Origin: Filibacter tadaridae
GTDB taxonomy: Bacteria; Bacillota; Bacilli; Bacillales_A; Planococcaceae
Direction: 5' to 3'
Assembly: GCF_900609045.1 (NCBI RefSeq)
Contig: NZ_UXAV01000036.1
Location: forward strand, 1 to 64,000
DNA: 64,000 nt
A model generated the notes under the pieces. That model ran no database searches, had not been told where the DNA came from, and saw nothing but the letters and a program-made list of their open reading frames with translations. This document shows positions 23,829 to 33,400 of this stretch, piece after piece. Each line of letters begins with the position of its first letter. Positions within the stretch are counted from its first letter, which is position 1. The translations under genes were made by a program, and so were the position numbers.

Positions 23829-25568
23829 ATGTTTTCAGTATTAGTTAAATTAAAATGGTTTTTTAAAGAAAATCGCAAGAGGTATACAACTGCACTTATC
23901 CTTCTCATGATAACGAATCTACTGGTTATCATCCCGCCATGGATTATCGGTCAAGTAATCGATTCGATTTATACACAGACATTGACGGGTAAGCTACTGG
24001 CCATTTTCATCGGGGGAATGTTACTCGTAATGCTTTTCAACTACGCATGCAACTTCATCTGGCAATACCAGCTGTTCGGCGGTGCATATGTAATCGAAAG
24101 ACAATTACGCGGCGGTCTTATGCGGCATTTTTTGAAGATGACGCCTACATTTTACGAAAAGAATAAAACCGGCGATTTAATGGCACGGTCGACGAATGAT
24201 TTACGTGCTATTTCAGAAACAGCAGGCTTCGGAATTATGACACTTGTCGACTCTACGGCATACCTGCTGACACTAGTTTTGACGATGGGTTTTCTTGTGT
24301 CATGGAAGTTAACTTTATTTGCAATCTTACCGCTCCCGATACTTGCGTATATCATGCAAGTGTTAGGCAAGTTAATACATGAAAGATATATGACGGCACA
24401 AGCTGCATTTGGTGACTTGAATGATAATGTTCTTGAAGCTGTCGCAGGCGTAAGAGTTGTGCGTGCATATGTACAAGAACGTGCGACAGAGCAAGTCTTT
24501 TCTGATATGACAGAAGATGTGTATCAAAAAAACATGCACGTTGAGAAAATCGATGCGTTATTCACACCGATTTCAAAAGTGCTTACCGCACTGACTTATA
24601 TGATTGGACTCGGATATGGGGCATTCCTGGTTTCAAAAGGAGAAATGACACTTGGGAATCTTGTTACGTTCAATGTCTATTTAGGGATGATCGTTTGGCC
24701 GATGTTTGCAATCGGGGAACTTATCAATGTCCTGCAACGGGGAAATGCTTCACTGGACCGTGTAATGGATACATTGGATTATGAGGAAGACGTGAAGGAC
24801 CCTAAACATCCGGCGATTGTCGAACAGCCCGAAAGTATTGGGTTCCGTGATGTTGTTTTTACGTATCCAACATCACATTCGGTGAACTTGGACAATGTTA
24901 AACTCAATTTAAACCGAGGGGATACGCTTGGTATTGTCGGGAAGACGGGTAGTGGTAAGACTACATTCGTCAAACAATTACTGCGTGAATACCCTACTGG
25001 TGAAGGAGAAATCACCTTCTCAGGCGTGTCGTTACAATCGTTAACAAAAGATCAGGTTAGAAACTGGATCGGCTATGTGCCACAAGACCATGTCCTTTTC
25101 TCGCGTTCGGTAAGGGCAAATATCTTGTTCGGTCGACCAAATGCAACGGAAGCGGATATTGCAGAATCGATTCGTTTGTCATACTTTGAAAAGGATCTTG
25201 AAATGCTTCCGGAAGGTCTCGATACGCTTGTAGGGGAAAAAGGTGTCGCGTTATCGGGTGGTCAGAAACAACGGATTTCAATTGCCCGGGCACTTGTTAA
25301 AAACCCGGAAATCCTTATTTTAGATGATTCACTTTCCGCAGTGGATGCGAAAACAGAGTCCAAGATTATTGAAAATATCCAAACAGAACGTTCTGGGAAA
25401 ACGACAATTATCACAACTCATCGTTTGTCGGCGATCCAACATGCGAACTGGATTATAGTTCTAGATGATGGCCGAGTCATCGAAGAAGGAACACATGAAA
25501 CGTTGCTTGCACAGAACGGCTGGTACAAAGAGCAATTCGACCGCCAGCAGATTGGGGAGGTTGAATAA
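23829..25568 (+). CDS. bmrC: Heterodimeric multidrug ABC exporter subunit, BmrC-like
   Basis: 579 residues: six membrane segments then an ATPase domain. Walker A GIVGKTGSGKTTFV (~residue 366), Q-loop YVPQDHVLFSRS, signature LSGGQKQR. The Walker B is ILILDDSLSAVD, where the catalytic Glu is Asp, the mark of the subunit contributing a degenerate site in heterodimeric exporters. N-terminal MFSVLVKLKWFFKENRKRYT and size resemble YheI (BmrC) of B. subtilis, and the genes lie among yhe-type neighbours. Stops one base before the next gene's start. Confidence 0.88.
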   Translation: MFSVLVKLKWFFKENRKRYTTALILLMITNLLVIIPPWIIGQVIDSIYTQTLTGKLLAIFIGGMLLVMLFNYACNFIWQYQLFGGAYVIERQLRGGLMRHFLKMTPTFYEKNKTGDLMARSTNDLRAISETAGFGIMTLVDSTAYLLTLVLTMGFLVSWKLTLFAILPLPILAYIMQVLGKLIHERYMTAQAAFGDLNDNVLEAVAGVRVVRAYVQERATEQVFSDMTEDVYQKNMHVEKIDALFTPISKVLTALTYMIGLGYGAFLVSKGEMTLGNLVTFNVYLGMIVWPMFAIGELINVLQRGNASLDRVMDTLDYEEDVKDPKHPAIVEQPESIGFRDVVFTYPTSHSVNLDNVKLNLNRGDTLGIVGKTGSGKTTFVKQLLREYPTGEGEITFSGVSLQSLTKDQVRNWIGYVPQDHVLFSRSVRANILFGRPNATEADIAESIRLSYFEKDLEMLPEGLDTLVGEKGVALSGGQKQRISIARALVKNPEILILDDSLSAVDAKTESKIIENIQTERSGKTTIITTHRLSAIQHANWIIVLDDGRVIEEGTHETLLAQNGWYKEQFDRQQIGEVE

Positions 25569-25569
25569 T

Positions 25570-27327
25570 TTGAGTACTGGTAAACGATTAGTCCATTATG
25601 CATTGGTCTATAAAAGGATTTTGATTACGGGTTTGGTATTACTCGGTTTTGCAGTAGCAGCAGATTTGATGGGGCCATTAATTGCTAAAAAGATTATTGA
25701 CGACCATATTGCAGGTGCATCAGGCGGTGCAATTGACTTCGTGCCGATTGCAAAACTACTAGCTGTCTTCTTTGGTCTTGCCATTGTGACTGCGATTATG
25801 CGCTATTTTCAGTACTTGTTACTACAACAAGCCGCAAACCGTATTATTCAAAAGATGCGGAATGACCTTTACGAACAAATTCAAAGGCTGCCAATCCGGT
25901 ATTTTGATAATTTACCGGCAGGAAAAGTCGTTGCACGAATTACGAATGATACGGAAGCCATACGTAATTTGTATGTAACTGTTGTGTCACAGTTTGCGGT
26001 TAGTGGTATGTACATGATTGGTATATTTATCGCCATGTTTTACTTAAGTCCGAAGATGGGTGCGATTACGCTGTTTGTTCTGCCGATTTTGTATATTTGG
26101 ATGAAGATGTACAGGAAATTTGCATCAAAAGTGAATCACATCATTCGCGGAAAAGTAAGTGATATGAATGCGATGATTAACGAATCCATCAATGGAATGA
26201 CAATCATCCAGGCATTCCGTCGGGAAAAACAGATGGATGATGAATTTGGAGAATTGAATGATGAACATTTCCGCTATCAAAATAAATTATTGAAAGTGGA
26301 AGCGGCGACGTCACACAACTTGGTTGACATTATTCGGTCATTAACATTCGTCTTTTTCATCTGGTATTTCGGCGGGGCGTCTTTATCCGGGGGAAGTATT
26401 CTTTCTGTCGGTATGCTTTATGCATTTGTCGATTATATTACAAGGTTATTTAATCCAATTACAGGTGTTGTTAATCAGTTTGCACATCTTGAACACTCCC
26501 TTGTCGCGGCGGAGCGGGTCTTCAAATTGCTAGATAGAGATGGAGAACAGGTAAGTGATGAAAAAGTCGAACGGTATCATGGAAATGTCCGCTTCGAAAA
26601 AGTCTGGTTTGCTTACAATGATGAGGAATACGTGTTGAAAGATATCTCATTTGAAGCAAAACAAGGGGAGACGGTTGCTCTCGTCGGCCATACGGGATCA
26701 GGTAAAAGTTCAATTATGAACCTATTGTTCCGTTTCTATGATACGTCGAAAGGGAACATCACAATTGACGGCTTGAATATCAATGATATGTCCAGACAAA
26801 CAGCACGTGATCATATGGGGATTGTCCTACAGGATCCGTACTTGTTCAGTGGAACCGTCGCATCGAATGTCAGCTTAGGTGATTCACGTATTACACGTGA
26901 AAAAGTGCAGCACTCACTTGATGCAGTCGGTGGGGACCGGGTATTGAAGCACTTACCTAACGGAATAGACGAGGAAGTTGTCGAGAAAGGGAGTACACTC
27001 TCTTCCGGCCAACGCCAACTCATTTCATTCGCACGGGCACTTGCATTCGACCCTGCGATACTCATACTAGATGAAGCAACGTCTAACATCGATACAGAGA
27101 CTGAAGAAATCATCCAACACGCGATGAATGTATTGAAAAAAGGACGGACGACATTCATCATCGCCCATAGGCTTTCTACAATTAAAAACGCAGACCGGAT
27201 TTTGGTACTGGACCGTGGAGAAATAGTTGAAAGTGGTTCGCATGATGAATTACTTGTTTTAGACGGTCAATACGCACAAATGTATAAGTTACAAGCGGGA
27301 ACATCCTCTCAATCGGTAATCGATTGA
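25570..27327 (+). CDS. bmrD: Heterodimeric multidrug ABC exporter subunit, BmrD-like
   Basis: 585 residues from TTG at 25570, chosen because GGGGAGG is correctly spaced before it; the open frame extends into bmrC. Membrane domain then ATPase: Walker A VALVGHTGSGKSS, Walker B ILILDEATSNID with the catalytic Glu intact, and a signature LSSGQRQL that departs from LSGGQ. With BmrC this gives one competent and one degenerate ATP site, as known for BmrCD. It is shorter than B. subtilis BmrD (about 670), lacking the long N-terminal extension. Confidence 0.88.
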   Translation: MSTGKRLVHYALVYKRILITGLVLLGFAVAADLMGPLIAKKIIDDHIAGASGGAIDFVPIAKLLAVFFGLAIVTAIMRYFQYLLLQQAANRIIQKMRNDLYEQIQRLPIRYFDNLPAGKVVARITNDTEAIRNLYVTVVSQFAVSGMYMIGIFIAMFYLSPKMGAITLFVLPILYIWMKMYRKFASKVNHIIRGKVSDMNAMINESINGMTIIQAFRREKQMDDEFGELNDEHFRYQNKLLKVEAATSHNLVDIIRSLTFVFFIWYFGGASLSGGSILSVGMLYAFVDYITRLFNPITGVVNQFAHLEHSLVAAERVFKLLDRDGEQVSDEKVERYHGNVRFEKVWFAYNDEEYVLKDISFEAKQGETVALVGHTGSGKSSIMNLLFRFYDTSKGNITIDGLNINDMSRQTARDHMGIVLQDPYLFSGTVASNVSLGDSRITREKVQHSLDAVGGDRVLKHLPNGIDEEVVEKGSTLSSGQRQLISFARALAFDPAILILDEATSNIDTETEEIIQHAMNVLKKGRTTFIIAHRLSTIKNADRILVLDRGEIVESGSHDELLVLDGQYAQMYKLQAGTSSQSVID

Positions 27328-27344
27328 GGGGGTTCCCCTTTTTT
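27297..27344 (+). terminator. Terminator overlapping the end of bmrD
   Basis: GGGAAC...CTCTCAATCG pairs with CGATTGAG...GTTCCC and is followed by CTTTTTT; the left arm lies in the last codons. Confidence 0.85.
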
Positions 27345-27364
27345 ATGGCTGGAAATCTGATTGG

Positions 27365-27712
27365 ATCACTAACCTGGCACCGGGTGTGTGATACAAGCTA
27401 AAGGCACCTTAAAAGTGGTAGCCGAAGTAAGACTGGCGGTGCTCTTCGAGGCCGCTGGAAACGTTCCTTTTCACAGTGAGAACTAGTTGATTGTAGTGGA
27501 GAGCGGCGACTCCTGCGGGAACAGCACGAGCTGAAGACCCCGCAGGAACGCAGTGACGAGGAGGCTGAAGCCGTGCCCGCGGAAAGCGTCCGCTCGGAAC
27601 GGAAATCAACGGAATTGGTGCGAGTTGGACTTTTTCTGTGCCTGGCTTATCGCGGGAGGCATCCCCGAGCGCCGCAGCGAATTCAATGGAACACTCTATT
27701 TCTACACACATA
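27365..27712. repeat. Repeat R2 interrupted by R1 (locus 2)
   Basis: R2-like left part AGTGGTAGCCGAAGTAAGAC and right part GGCTTATCGCGGGAGGCATC then CCCGAGCGCC, ATTCAATGGA flank an R1 copy. The outer ends are more diverged than at 21296. A shared GGCACCGGGTGT lies just outside both interrupted copies. No gene is seen in 27345-27814. Confidence 0.65.
27454..27640 (-). repeat. Dispersed repeat R1, full copy B
   Basis: Reverse orientation R1: AGAACTAGTTGATTGTAGTG, GAGAGCGGCGACTCCTGCGG, GCGGAAAGCGTCCGCTCGG and GGACTTTTTCTGTG. The end repeats are slightly degenerate. Confidence 0.8.
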
Positions 27713-27814
27713 CTAGAGTTCATCAAATAATTCGTATAAACCCCATTGTAAAACTATTGTGGAAACCGTATATTTAGATTAACGAAATAGTCGCACATGG
27801 AAAGTTGGAGATCA

Positions 27815-29080
27815 ATGCCTAAATGGTTTATAGATTGGAAGTTGAAAATCTCATCATTCAATAAAAACGTCAAATTATTCATGCTTGCAAATGTACTCAT
27901 CCAGATTGGAATGGGCGTTTTCATGGTCATGTACAATTTATACATAAAAGAGCTTGGAATGCCGGAGACAGTGAACGGAAAAGTTATCTCGATGACAGCG
28001 ATGGCGTCGGCGATTATGCTCGTTCCAGCGGGTTTCCTAAGTGATAAACTTGGTCGAAAATGGATGATTGTCGGCGGTGCAGCATTTACGGCAATGACGT
28101 TATTTTACAGAGGCATAACAGTCGTCGAAACGCCGATTATTTATGCGGCATTTTTAACGGGTTTGTTTATGGCGTTTGTTCAAGTTTCGGGTGTACCTTT
28201 TCTTGCGGAGAACTCCACCTCTGCAGAACGAGTCCATATGTTCAGCATCCATTTTGCACTGATGACTGTGGCAAACGTCATCGGCAGTCTATTGGGCGGT
28301 GTCGTCGCGGATGTATTGGAAATTGTTTTATCGATACCTGCTACTGAAGCAATCCGTTGGTCGTTACTTATGGGGGCAATTATTTTCACACTAGGTCTTC
28401 TTCCATTATTCAAGTTGAAAAACACCCAACCGGAACCTGTACAAATAAAAGCCGAACCTAAGATTCCGTTAGAAAATGATTTAGTTGAAAATAGCTTTAA
28501 GCGCAATATTATCCTAATTTTTCATTTCTCTTTGGCAAGTTTATTAATTGGGGTTGGATCAGGTCTCGTTGTTCCGTATTTGAATTTGTATTTTGCGAAT
28601 CGCTTTGATGCATCGAATGCCTATATAGGATTAATATTGTCTCTTGGTTCCGCAATGACTGCTGTGGCGATGCTAATCGGTCCTGTTCTGGTGAAGAAAG
28701 TAGGTAAAGTGAAAGCACTTATTCTTTTTCAACTATTGTCAATTCCGTTTTTACTGCTTACCGCTTTCACGACATCATTGCTTCTTGCTTCACTAGGCTT
28801 TCTTATGAGGCAGGCGCTGATGAATGCAGGAAATCCGATTCAAAGTGCAGTTGCAATGGAAATCGTTGCTGACAAATACAAAGGGCTTGCAAACTCGATG
28901 AATCAGATGGTGTTCAATGTGGGGTGGGCGACCATGGGTCCGATTGCTACGGGGCTTGTTATTGCGAATGGTGATTATTGGGGATATGCGATTGCATTTT
29001 CAATTACATCGGTGCTCTACGTTATTTCATCCACCTATTATTTCTTCATCTTCGGAAAGAGGAAGTTAGCAGAAGGGTAG
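27815..29080 (+). CDS. Major facilitator superfamily transporter
   Basis: About 421 residues with 12 hydrophobic segments. The inter-segment loop motif GFLSDKLGRKWMIVGG is the MFS motif A (G-x-x-x-D-R-x-G-R-x). The other half has VGSGLVVPYLNLYFANRF and a weaker repeat GPVLVKKVGKVKAL. The substrate is unknown; drug efflux is possible given the neighbouring exporter. ATG 27815 is favoured because TTGGAGA lies before it; an in-frame ATG at 27797 lacks a site. Confidence 0.85.
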   Translation: MPKWFIDWKLKISSFNKNVKLFMLANVLIQIGMGVFMVMYNLYIKELGMPETVNGKVISMTAMASAIMLVPAGFLSDKLGRKWMIVGGAAFTAMTLFYRGITVVETPIIYAAFLTGLFMAFVQVSGVPFLAENSTSAERVHMFSIHFALMTVANVIGSLLGGVVADVLEIVLSIPATEAIRWSLLMGAIIFTLGLLPLFKLKNTQPEPVQIKAEPKIPLENDLVENSFKRNIILIFHFSLASLLIGVGSGLVVPYLNLYFANRFDASNAYIGLILSLGSAMTAVAMLIGPVLVKKVGKVKALILFQLLSIPFLLLTAFTTSLLLASLGFLMRQALMNAGNPIQSAVAMEIVADKYKGLANSMNQMVFNVGWATMGPIATGLVIANGDYWGYAIAFSITSVLYVISSTYYFFIFGKRKLAEG

Positions 29081-29116
29081 AAAAACGCCCTACACGGTCA
29101 ATCGTGTAGGGCGTTT
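29081..29116. terminator. Bidirectional terminator
   Basis: AAAACGCCCTACACG pairs perfectly with CGTGTAGGGCGTTTT around a 6-base loop between convergent genes. Confidence 0.92.
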
Positions 29117-29119
29117 TGT

Positions 29120-29278
29120 TCATTTTCCGCCACTGCGTTTGGGTTGCGTTTCTTTCCAGGCGTTCTGTTCATCGGGCACTCGGCTCTTATCTTCAAAAAC
29201 GTTTTCCGTTTTCTGGTCTTGTACCTTCAACTGTTCCTTTTCTTTTCGTAGTTCTTCTGGTGATTTCTCGTTAGACAT
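29120..29278 (-). CDS. Small hydrophilic protein, 52 residues
   Basis: Reads MSNEKSPEELRKEKEQLKVQ ... DEQNAWKETQPKRSGGK. Highly charged, rich in Lys, Glu and Gln, predicted helical at the start, no cysteine. AGGAGG is 6 bases before the ATG. Family not recognised; such small charged proteins are common in spore formers. Confidence 0.75.
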   Translation of the reverse strand: MSNEKSPEELRKEKEQLKVQDQKTENVFEDKSRVPDEQNAWKETQPKRSGGK

Positions 29279-29331
29279 ACGACGCCTCCTAAATGATTAT
29301 GAAGTTGTAGTATGTCCGAAAATGACCCCAA

Positions 29332-29535
29332 TCAGTCGTAAACGTGAAAAATCATTAGTTCATGAATCATCTTTTTCACACTTTCTTCGTCAGACGGTGA
29401 ATCTCCCGTCCACTGTATTCCGCCATCCGGCTGATATTCACCTGTGTATCGTTTGTTTTGAAAGAAAAAAGCGAACGTCCAACCGGGTAATTTTTTATTT
29501 TCGTACATGGGTTTATAGCTGAAATGCTGAAGCAT
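29332..29535 (-). CDS. yheE: YheE-like small protein (DUF5342)
   Basis: 67 residues, starting MLQHFSYKPMYENKKLPGW and rich in aromatic residues, like B. subtilis YheE. Function unknown. AAAGGAGAG precedes the ATG. The yhe context (BmrCD-type genes upstream, yheB and yheA downstream) supports the name. Confidence 0.75.
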   Translation of the reverse strand: MLQHFSYKPMYENKKLPGWTFAFFFQNKRYTGEYQPDGGIQWTGDSPSDEESVKKMIHELMIFHVYD

Positions 29536-29604
29536 GAAATCTCTCCTTTCATAAGGTGCGACCCGTTCGCATAAACTGGTAAAAAGTTGCGAAAGGGTGC
29601 TAAA

Positions 29605-29994
29605 TTGTTTGTTGATAAATTAAAACAGGCGATTGAGGATGAATATAAAGCGTATCACTTGTACAAATCGATGTACGGAATGACGAATGATCCATATTGG
29701 CAAGATTTCATCAAACATGCCTATGAGGATGAAAAGGGCCACTATGAAATGTTTCAACAACTCTATTATATGATGACGGAGACGTTTGTACAAAATCCGA
29801 AAAAGCCATTGCCTTGTTATGAGTTGAAAGAATGTGCAAAACGGGCACTTGTAGATGAATTGGAAGCAGTGGAATTATATAAAGAAATGCTGCTGACTGT
29901 ACCATTCCAGCAAGCATATAACCCATTATTCATCGCCATGCATGATGAAATGGAACATGCTATCCGTTTCTCAACGATGTATAATGCCCTGTGA
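29605..29994 (+). CDS. Ferritin-like domain protein
   Basis: About 129 residues, all-helical. Paired metal-binding patterns are visible: EDEYKAYHLYKSM, YEDEKGHYEMF, DELEAVELYKEM and HDEMEHAIRFSTM, the repeated E...ExxH arrangement of rubrerythrin/ferritin-like di-iron proteins. Likely a small di-iron or spore-associated protein; the reaction is unknown. AAAGGG is well placed for TTG 29605; an upstream TTG at 29587 is less likely. Confidence 0.78.
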   Translation: MFVDKLKQAIEDEYKAYHLYKSMYGMTNDPYWQDFIKHAYEDEKGHYEMFQQLYYMMTETFVQNPKKPLPCYELKECAKRALVDELEAVELYKEMLLTVPFQQAYNPLFIAMHDEMEHAIRFSTMYNAL

Positions 29995-30003
29995 AAAAAG
30001 TGA

Positions 30004-30059
30004 AGGCCATTCAATTGCGGCAATCCTTGTATTGTCCGTGACTTGAATGGTCTTTTTTT
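30004..30059 (+). terminator. Terminator after the ferritin-like gene
   Basis: AGGCCATTCAA pairs with TTGAATGGTCT, with an inner partly paired GCGGCAAT/ATTGTCCG, followed by seven T. Confidence 0.85.
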
Positions 30060-30189
30060 ATGTTGCGGGAAAGTAGTTTTACAATTCAGTTGATTTTTAA
30101 ATCTATTATAGTATATCATATAATAGGAGTACCTGTTATAAAACAGTAAAACTAGTAAATACGAATGAAAAATGACGAGGGGTGTTGGG

Positions 30190-32391
30190 ATGCAAAACTA
30201 TGTAAAAACGGGATCGATTCAAGTTGCTGAAGAACTGTACAACTTTGTGAATGGCGAAGTATTACAGGATACGGGAATGGATGAAAAGCGCTTTTGGTCA
30301 AACTTTGATGCAGTAATTCATGAATTCATTCCAGAAAACAAAGAGTTGCTTTCCGAACGTGTACGACTGCAACAAGCTATCAATACATGGCATACAGAAC
30401 AGAAAGACACTAACGATGCTGCAAGTTATAAAGCGTTTTTACAGAAAATCGGCTATCTGGAGAAAAAAGTGGGTGATTTCACTGTATCGACTGACCAAGT
30501 TGACAGCGAAGTCGCGTTGCAAGCTGGACCGCAACTGGTCGTGCCGATGACGAATGCACGCTATGCCCTGAATGCCGCTAATGCGCGCTGGGGAAGTTTG
30601 TACGATGCGCTATATGGGACAGATGCGATAAGTGATGAAGGGGGTGCAGAAGCGGGCGGTGAATATAATCCGGTACGTGGTGCAAAGGTTATCGCTTTCG
30701 CCAAAAACTTTCTCGATCATGCAGTTCCTTTAACAGATGCATCACATGCTGTTGCGGAAAAGTATGCCATAAAGGACGGAATACTACACGCAACCCTTTC
30801 AAGTGGCGACACAACACAATTAAAAGATGGTAAGAAGCTAGTCGGGTATCTTGGTAAACCTGAAGCGCCGACAGCTATCGTACTTGTGAACAACGGCATG
30901 CATATTGAAATCCAATTTGACGATGAGCATCCAATCGGAAAAAATGACACGGCGGGCGTGAAGGATGTTTACTTGGAATCGGCTCTTTCCACTATTGTGG
31001 ACTGTGAAGATTCAGTTGCTGTTGTAGACGCAGAAGATAAAGTACAGCTGTATAGGAATTGGTTGGGTTTGATGAAAGGCGACTTGTCCACTTCCTTTGA
31101 AAAAGGTGGAAAAACCGTTACACGAACTTTGAATCCGGACCGAGTCTATACGTCACTTGACGGTGGAACAGTAACATTACCGGGCCGTTCGTTACTGTTT
31201 GTCAGGAACGTTGGGCATTTGATGACGAATAATGCAATCTTGGATAAGGATGGGCAAGAAGTGCCAGAAGGAATTATGGATGGGGTTTTGACGAGTCTAA
31301 TCGCCAAACATAATTTGAAAGAGGATGTCCAGTTCAAAAACGGGGATTACGGTTCTATCTATATTGTGAAACCGAAAATGCATGGTTCGAAAGAGGCTGC
31401 GTTCGCCAATAGACTGTTTGATCGAATTGAAGATATATTGGACCTCAAACGGCATACATTGAAAATCGGTCTGATGGATGAAGAACGAAGAACATCTCTA
31501 AACTTGAAGGCTTGTATTTATGAGCTAAGAGAAAGAATTGGATTCATCAATACAGGGTTTCTCGATCGGACGGGAGATGAAATGCATACATCCATGGAAG
31601 CAGGCGTGATGATCCGTAAAAACGGAATGAAAGCAACGCCTTGGCTGGCGGCTTATGAGTCTTCGAATGTTGCAATTGGCGTGGATTGTGGATTACCGGG
31701 CCACGCTCAAATTGGTAAAGGAATGTGGGCGATGCCAGACCTCATGTCGGCTATGCTGGAACAGAAGATTGCCCATCCTGAGGCCGGAGCAAATACAGCT
31801 TGGGTGCCTTCGCCGACCGCGGCGACGTTGCATGCGACGCATTATCACACAGTGGATGTTAAAAATGTACAGCAAGGTATTGAAAGCTCAAAAGACTTCC
31901 AAGATGCAATCCTTCAAATTCCAATAGCTTCAAATCCCAACTGGTCAGCTGAAGAAATTCAGGCGGAACTGGATAATAATGCACAAGGGATTCTTGGCTA
32001 TGTGGTTCGCTGGATTGATCAAGGTGTTGGGTGCTCTAAAGTATTGGATATCAATAACATCGGTCTAATGGAAGACCGTGCGACCTTGCGTATTTCAAGT
32101 CAACATATCGCAAACTGGCTACACCACGGTGTCTGTTCAAAAGAACAAGTACTCGAAACGATGAAACGGATGGCGAAAGTCGTCGATGAACAAAATGAAG
32201 GCGATGTTCTCTACCAACCAATGACTTTGAACTTTGACGAATCGATTGCGTTTGCGGCGGCGTGTGATCTTGTATTCAAAGGTGTCAATCAGCCAAACGG
32301 CTATACAGAGCCGATTCTGCATGCGCGCCGTATCGAGGCAAAAGCGAAAGCAGCTTTAGGTTCTGCTATTGGTGCAGGCTTTCAAGCATAA
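30190..32391 (+). CDS. glcB: Malate synthase G
   Basis: About 733 residues, the length of isoform G rather than the roughly 530-residue isoform A. It condenses glyoxylate and acetyl-CoA to malate. Visible: [21 protein letters not shown] (metal and glyoxylate site), the [14 protein letters not shown] stretch, [38 protein letters not shown] (catalytic Asp region is later, [14 protein letters not shown]). No isocitrate lyase gene lies in this window, so glyoxylate may come from glycolate or purine breakdown. GAGGGG is 7 bases before ATG 30190. Monocistronic. Confidence 0.95.
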   Translation: MQNYVKTGSIQVAEELYNFVNGEVLQDTGMDEKRFWSNFDAVIHEFIPENKELLSERVRLQQAINTWHTEQKDTNDAASYKAFLQKIGYLEKKVGDFTVSTDQVDSEVALQAGPQLVVPMTNARYALNAANARWGSLYDALYGTDAISDEGGAEAGGEYNPVRGAKVIAFAKNFLDHAVPLTDASHAVAEKYAIKDGILHATLSSGDTTQLKDGKKLVGYLGKPEAPTAIVLVNNGMHIEIQFDDEHPIGKNDTAGVKDVYLESALSTIVDCEDSVAVVDAEDKVQLYRNWLGLMKGDLSTSFEKGGKTVTRTLNPDRVYTSLDGGTVTLPGRSLLFVRNVGHLMTNNAILDKDGQEVPEGIMDGVLTSLIAKHNLKEDVQFKNGDYGSIYIVKPKMHGSKEAAFANRLFDRIEDILDLKRHTLKIGLMDEERRTSLNLKACIYELRERIGFINTGFLDRTGDEMHTSMEAGVMIRKNGMKATPWLAAYESSNVAIGVDCGLPGHAQIGKGMWAMPDLMSAMLEQKIAHPEAGANTAWVPSPTAATLHATHYHTVDVKNVQQGIESSKDFQDAILQIPIASNPNWSAEEIQAELDNNAQGILGYVVRWIDQGVGCSKVLDINNIGLMEDRATLRISSQHIANWLHHGVCSKEQVLETMKRMAKVVDEQNEGDVLYQPMTLNFDESIAFAAACDLVFKGVNQPNGYTEPILHARRIEAKAKAALGSAIGAGFQA

Positions 32392-32396
32392 ATGTC

Positions 32397-32442
32397 AAAA
32401 AGAATCTCCCAACTAGTTTGATGGTTGGGAGATTCTTTTTTT
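32397..32442. terminator. Bidirectional terminator after glcB
   Basis: AAAAAGAATCTCCCAAC pairs with GTTGGGAGATTCTTTTT around a 10-base loop. Confidence 0.92.
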
Positions 32443-32454
32443 GTGAGATGAAAA

Positions 32455-33237
32455 TCAAAGCGAATGAAATTGTTCTTTGAAATAATCGACGGCTTCGACC
32501 ATTTTTGCGCCGTACCAGAACATTTCACCATCTATAAGCATAGGAAGAGTATCCGGCATTATCGCCTGGAATTCGGCTTTATGTTTTTCTTTATATGGAT
32601 AGGGTTCTGATGCAAGCAGTACATAGTCAAGTTTCGCTTGTTGGAAATCCTCTGCGGTTACGACGGGATATCGACCTTCAAACTGTGCAAACGGATTGAC
32701 GAAGCCCATTCTCTCCAAAATAGATTGGATGTATGTATCTTTCCCGACAACCATATAGGGTTTCTTCCATATAACATAAGCCGCCCGTTTTCCATTGACG
32801 GACGGAAAGGATTCAAAACGGTCCTGAATCGATTCTACAAGAGAGACAGCCTGTTTTTCACGATCTGTCAGCTGACCCATGTCACGAATCATACGATAGG
32901 CCTCATCGACGGTCTGTACCTCCGCAACAAAGACGGGGTAGTATTGCTCGAGCGTTTCCACGATTTCCTTCGTGTTCTCTTCTTTTTCCACGATGATAAG
33001 ATCAGGTTTCACTTCGTGGATAGCCTCAAGTTTAATATCTTTTGTCCCCGCTACAGCCGGAACGTTTTTCACTTTGTCTTTTGGGAAAATGCAAAATCTC
33101 GTTCTCCCGACGATTTCATTTTCCAATTGGAGTACGAATAGCGTTTCCGTTATGCCTGGACAAAGAGAGATAATTCTTTTTGGAGGATACTCATACGTTA
33201 CAGTTCTGCCTAGATGATCGACTACTTCTCTTTTCAT
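32455..33237 (-). CDS. BtuF/FepB-like helical-backbone metal receptor, no signal peptide
   Basis: 260 residues from ATG 33237, where AAAGGAG is 8 bases upstream. Fold of ABC transporter binding proteins of the cobalamin/siderophore type: PPKRIISLCPGITETLFVLQ, VAGTKDIKLEAIHEVKPDLIIVE, KLDYVLLASEPYPYKEKH. There is no signal peptide or lipobox and no permease nearby, so it is probably a cytoplasmic relative rather than a transporter part. Function unknown. Confidence 0.8.
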   Translation of the reverse strand: MKREVVDHLGRTVTYEYPPKRIISLCPGITETLFVLQLENEIVGRTRFCIFPKDKVKNVPAVAGTKDIKLEAIHEVKPDLIIVEKEENTKEIVETLEQYYPVFVAEVQTVDEAYRMIRDMGQLTDREKQAVSLVESIQDRFESFPSVNGKRAAYVIWKKPYMVVGKDTYIQSILERMGFVNPFAQFEGRYPVVTAEDFQQAKLDYVLLASEPYPYKEKHKAEFQAIMPDTLPMLIDGEMFWYGAKMVEAVDYFKEQFHSL

Positions 33238-33361
33238 TCTACCGACTCCTTTTGTATGTATGTCTACCATATATGTTAATTGTGAAATCAAATTCTGTCA
33301 TCCTATCCGATTAAGTTGTGCACCATGAAGGCTTACCGTTTTTCCGTTAGGCATGGTTCTG

Positions 33362-33368
33362 GTATAAT
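33362..33368 (+). promoter_or_regulatory. Extended -10 of the yheB promoter
   Basis: TGGTATAAT (TG at 33360-33361, TATAAT at 33363-33368) sits about 33 bases before the TTG chosen as the yheB start and overlaps the earlier TTG, which argues against the earlier start. Confidence 0.6.
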
Positions 33369-33400
33369 TGGAATTGAAGAAACGGGAAAGAGTGAAGCGA

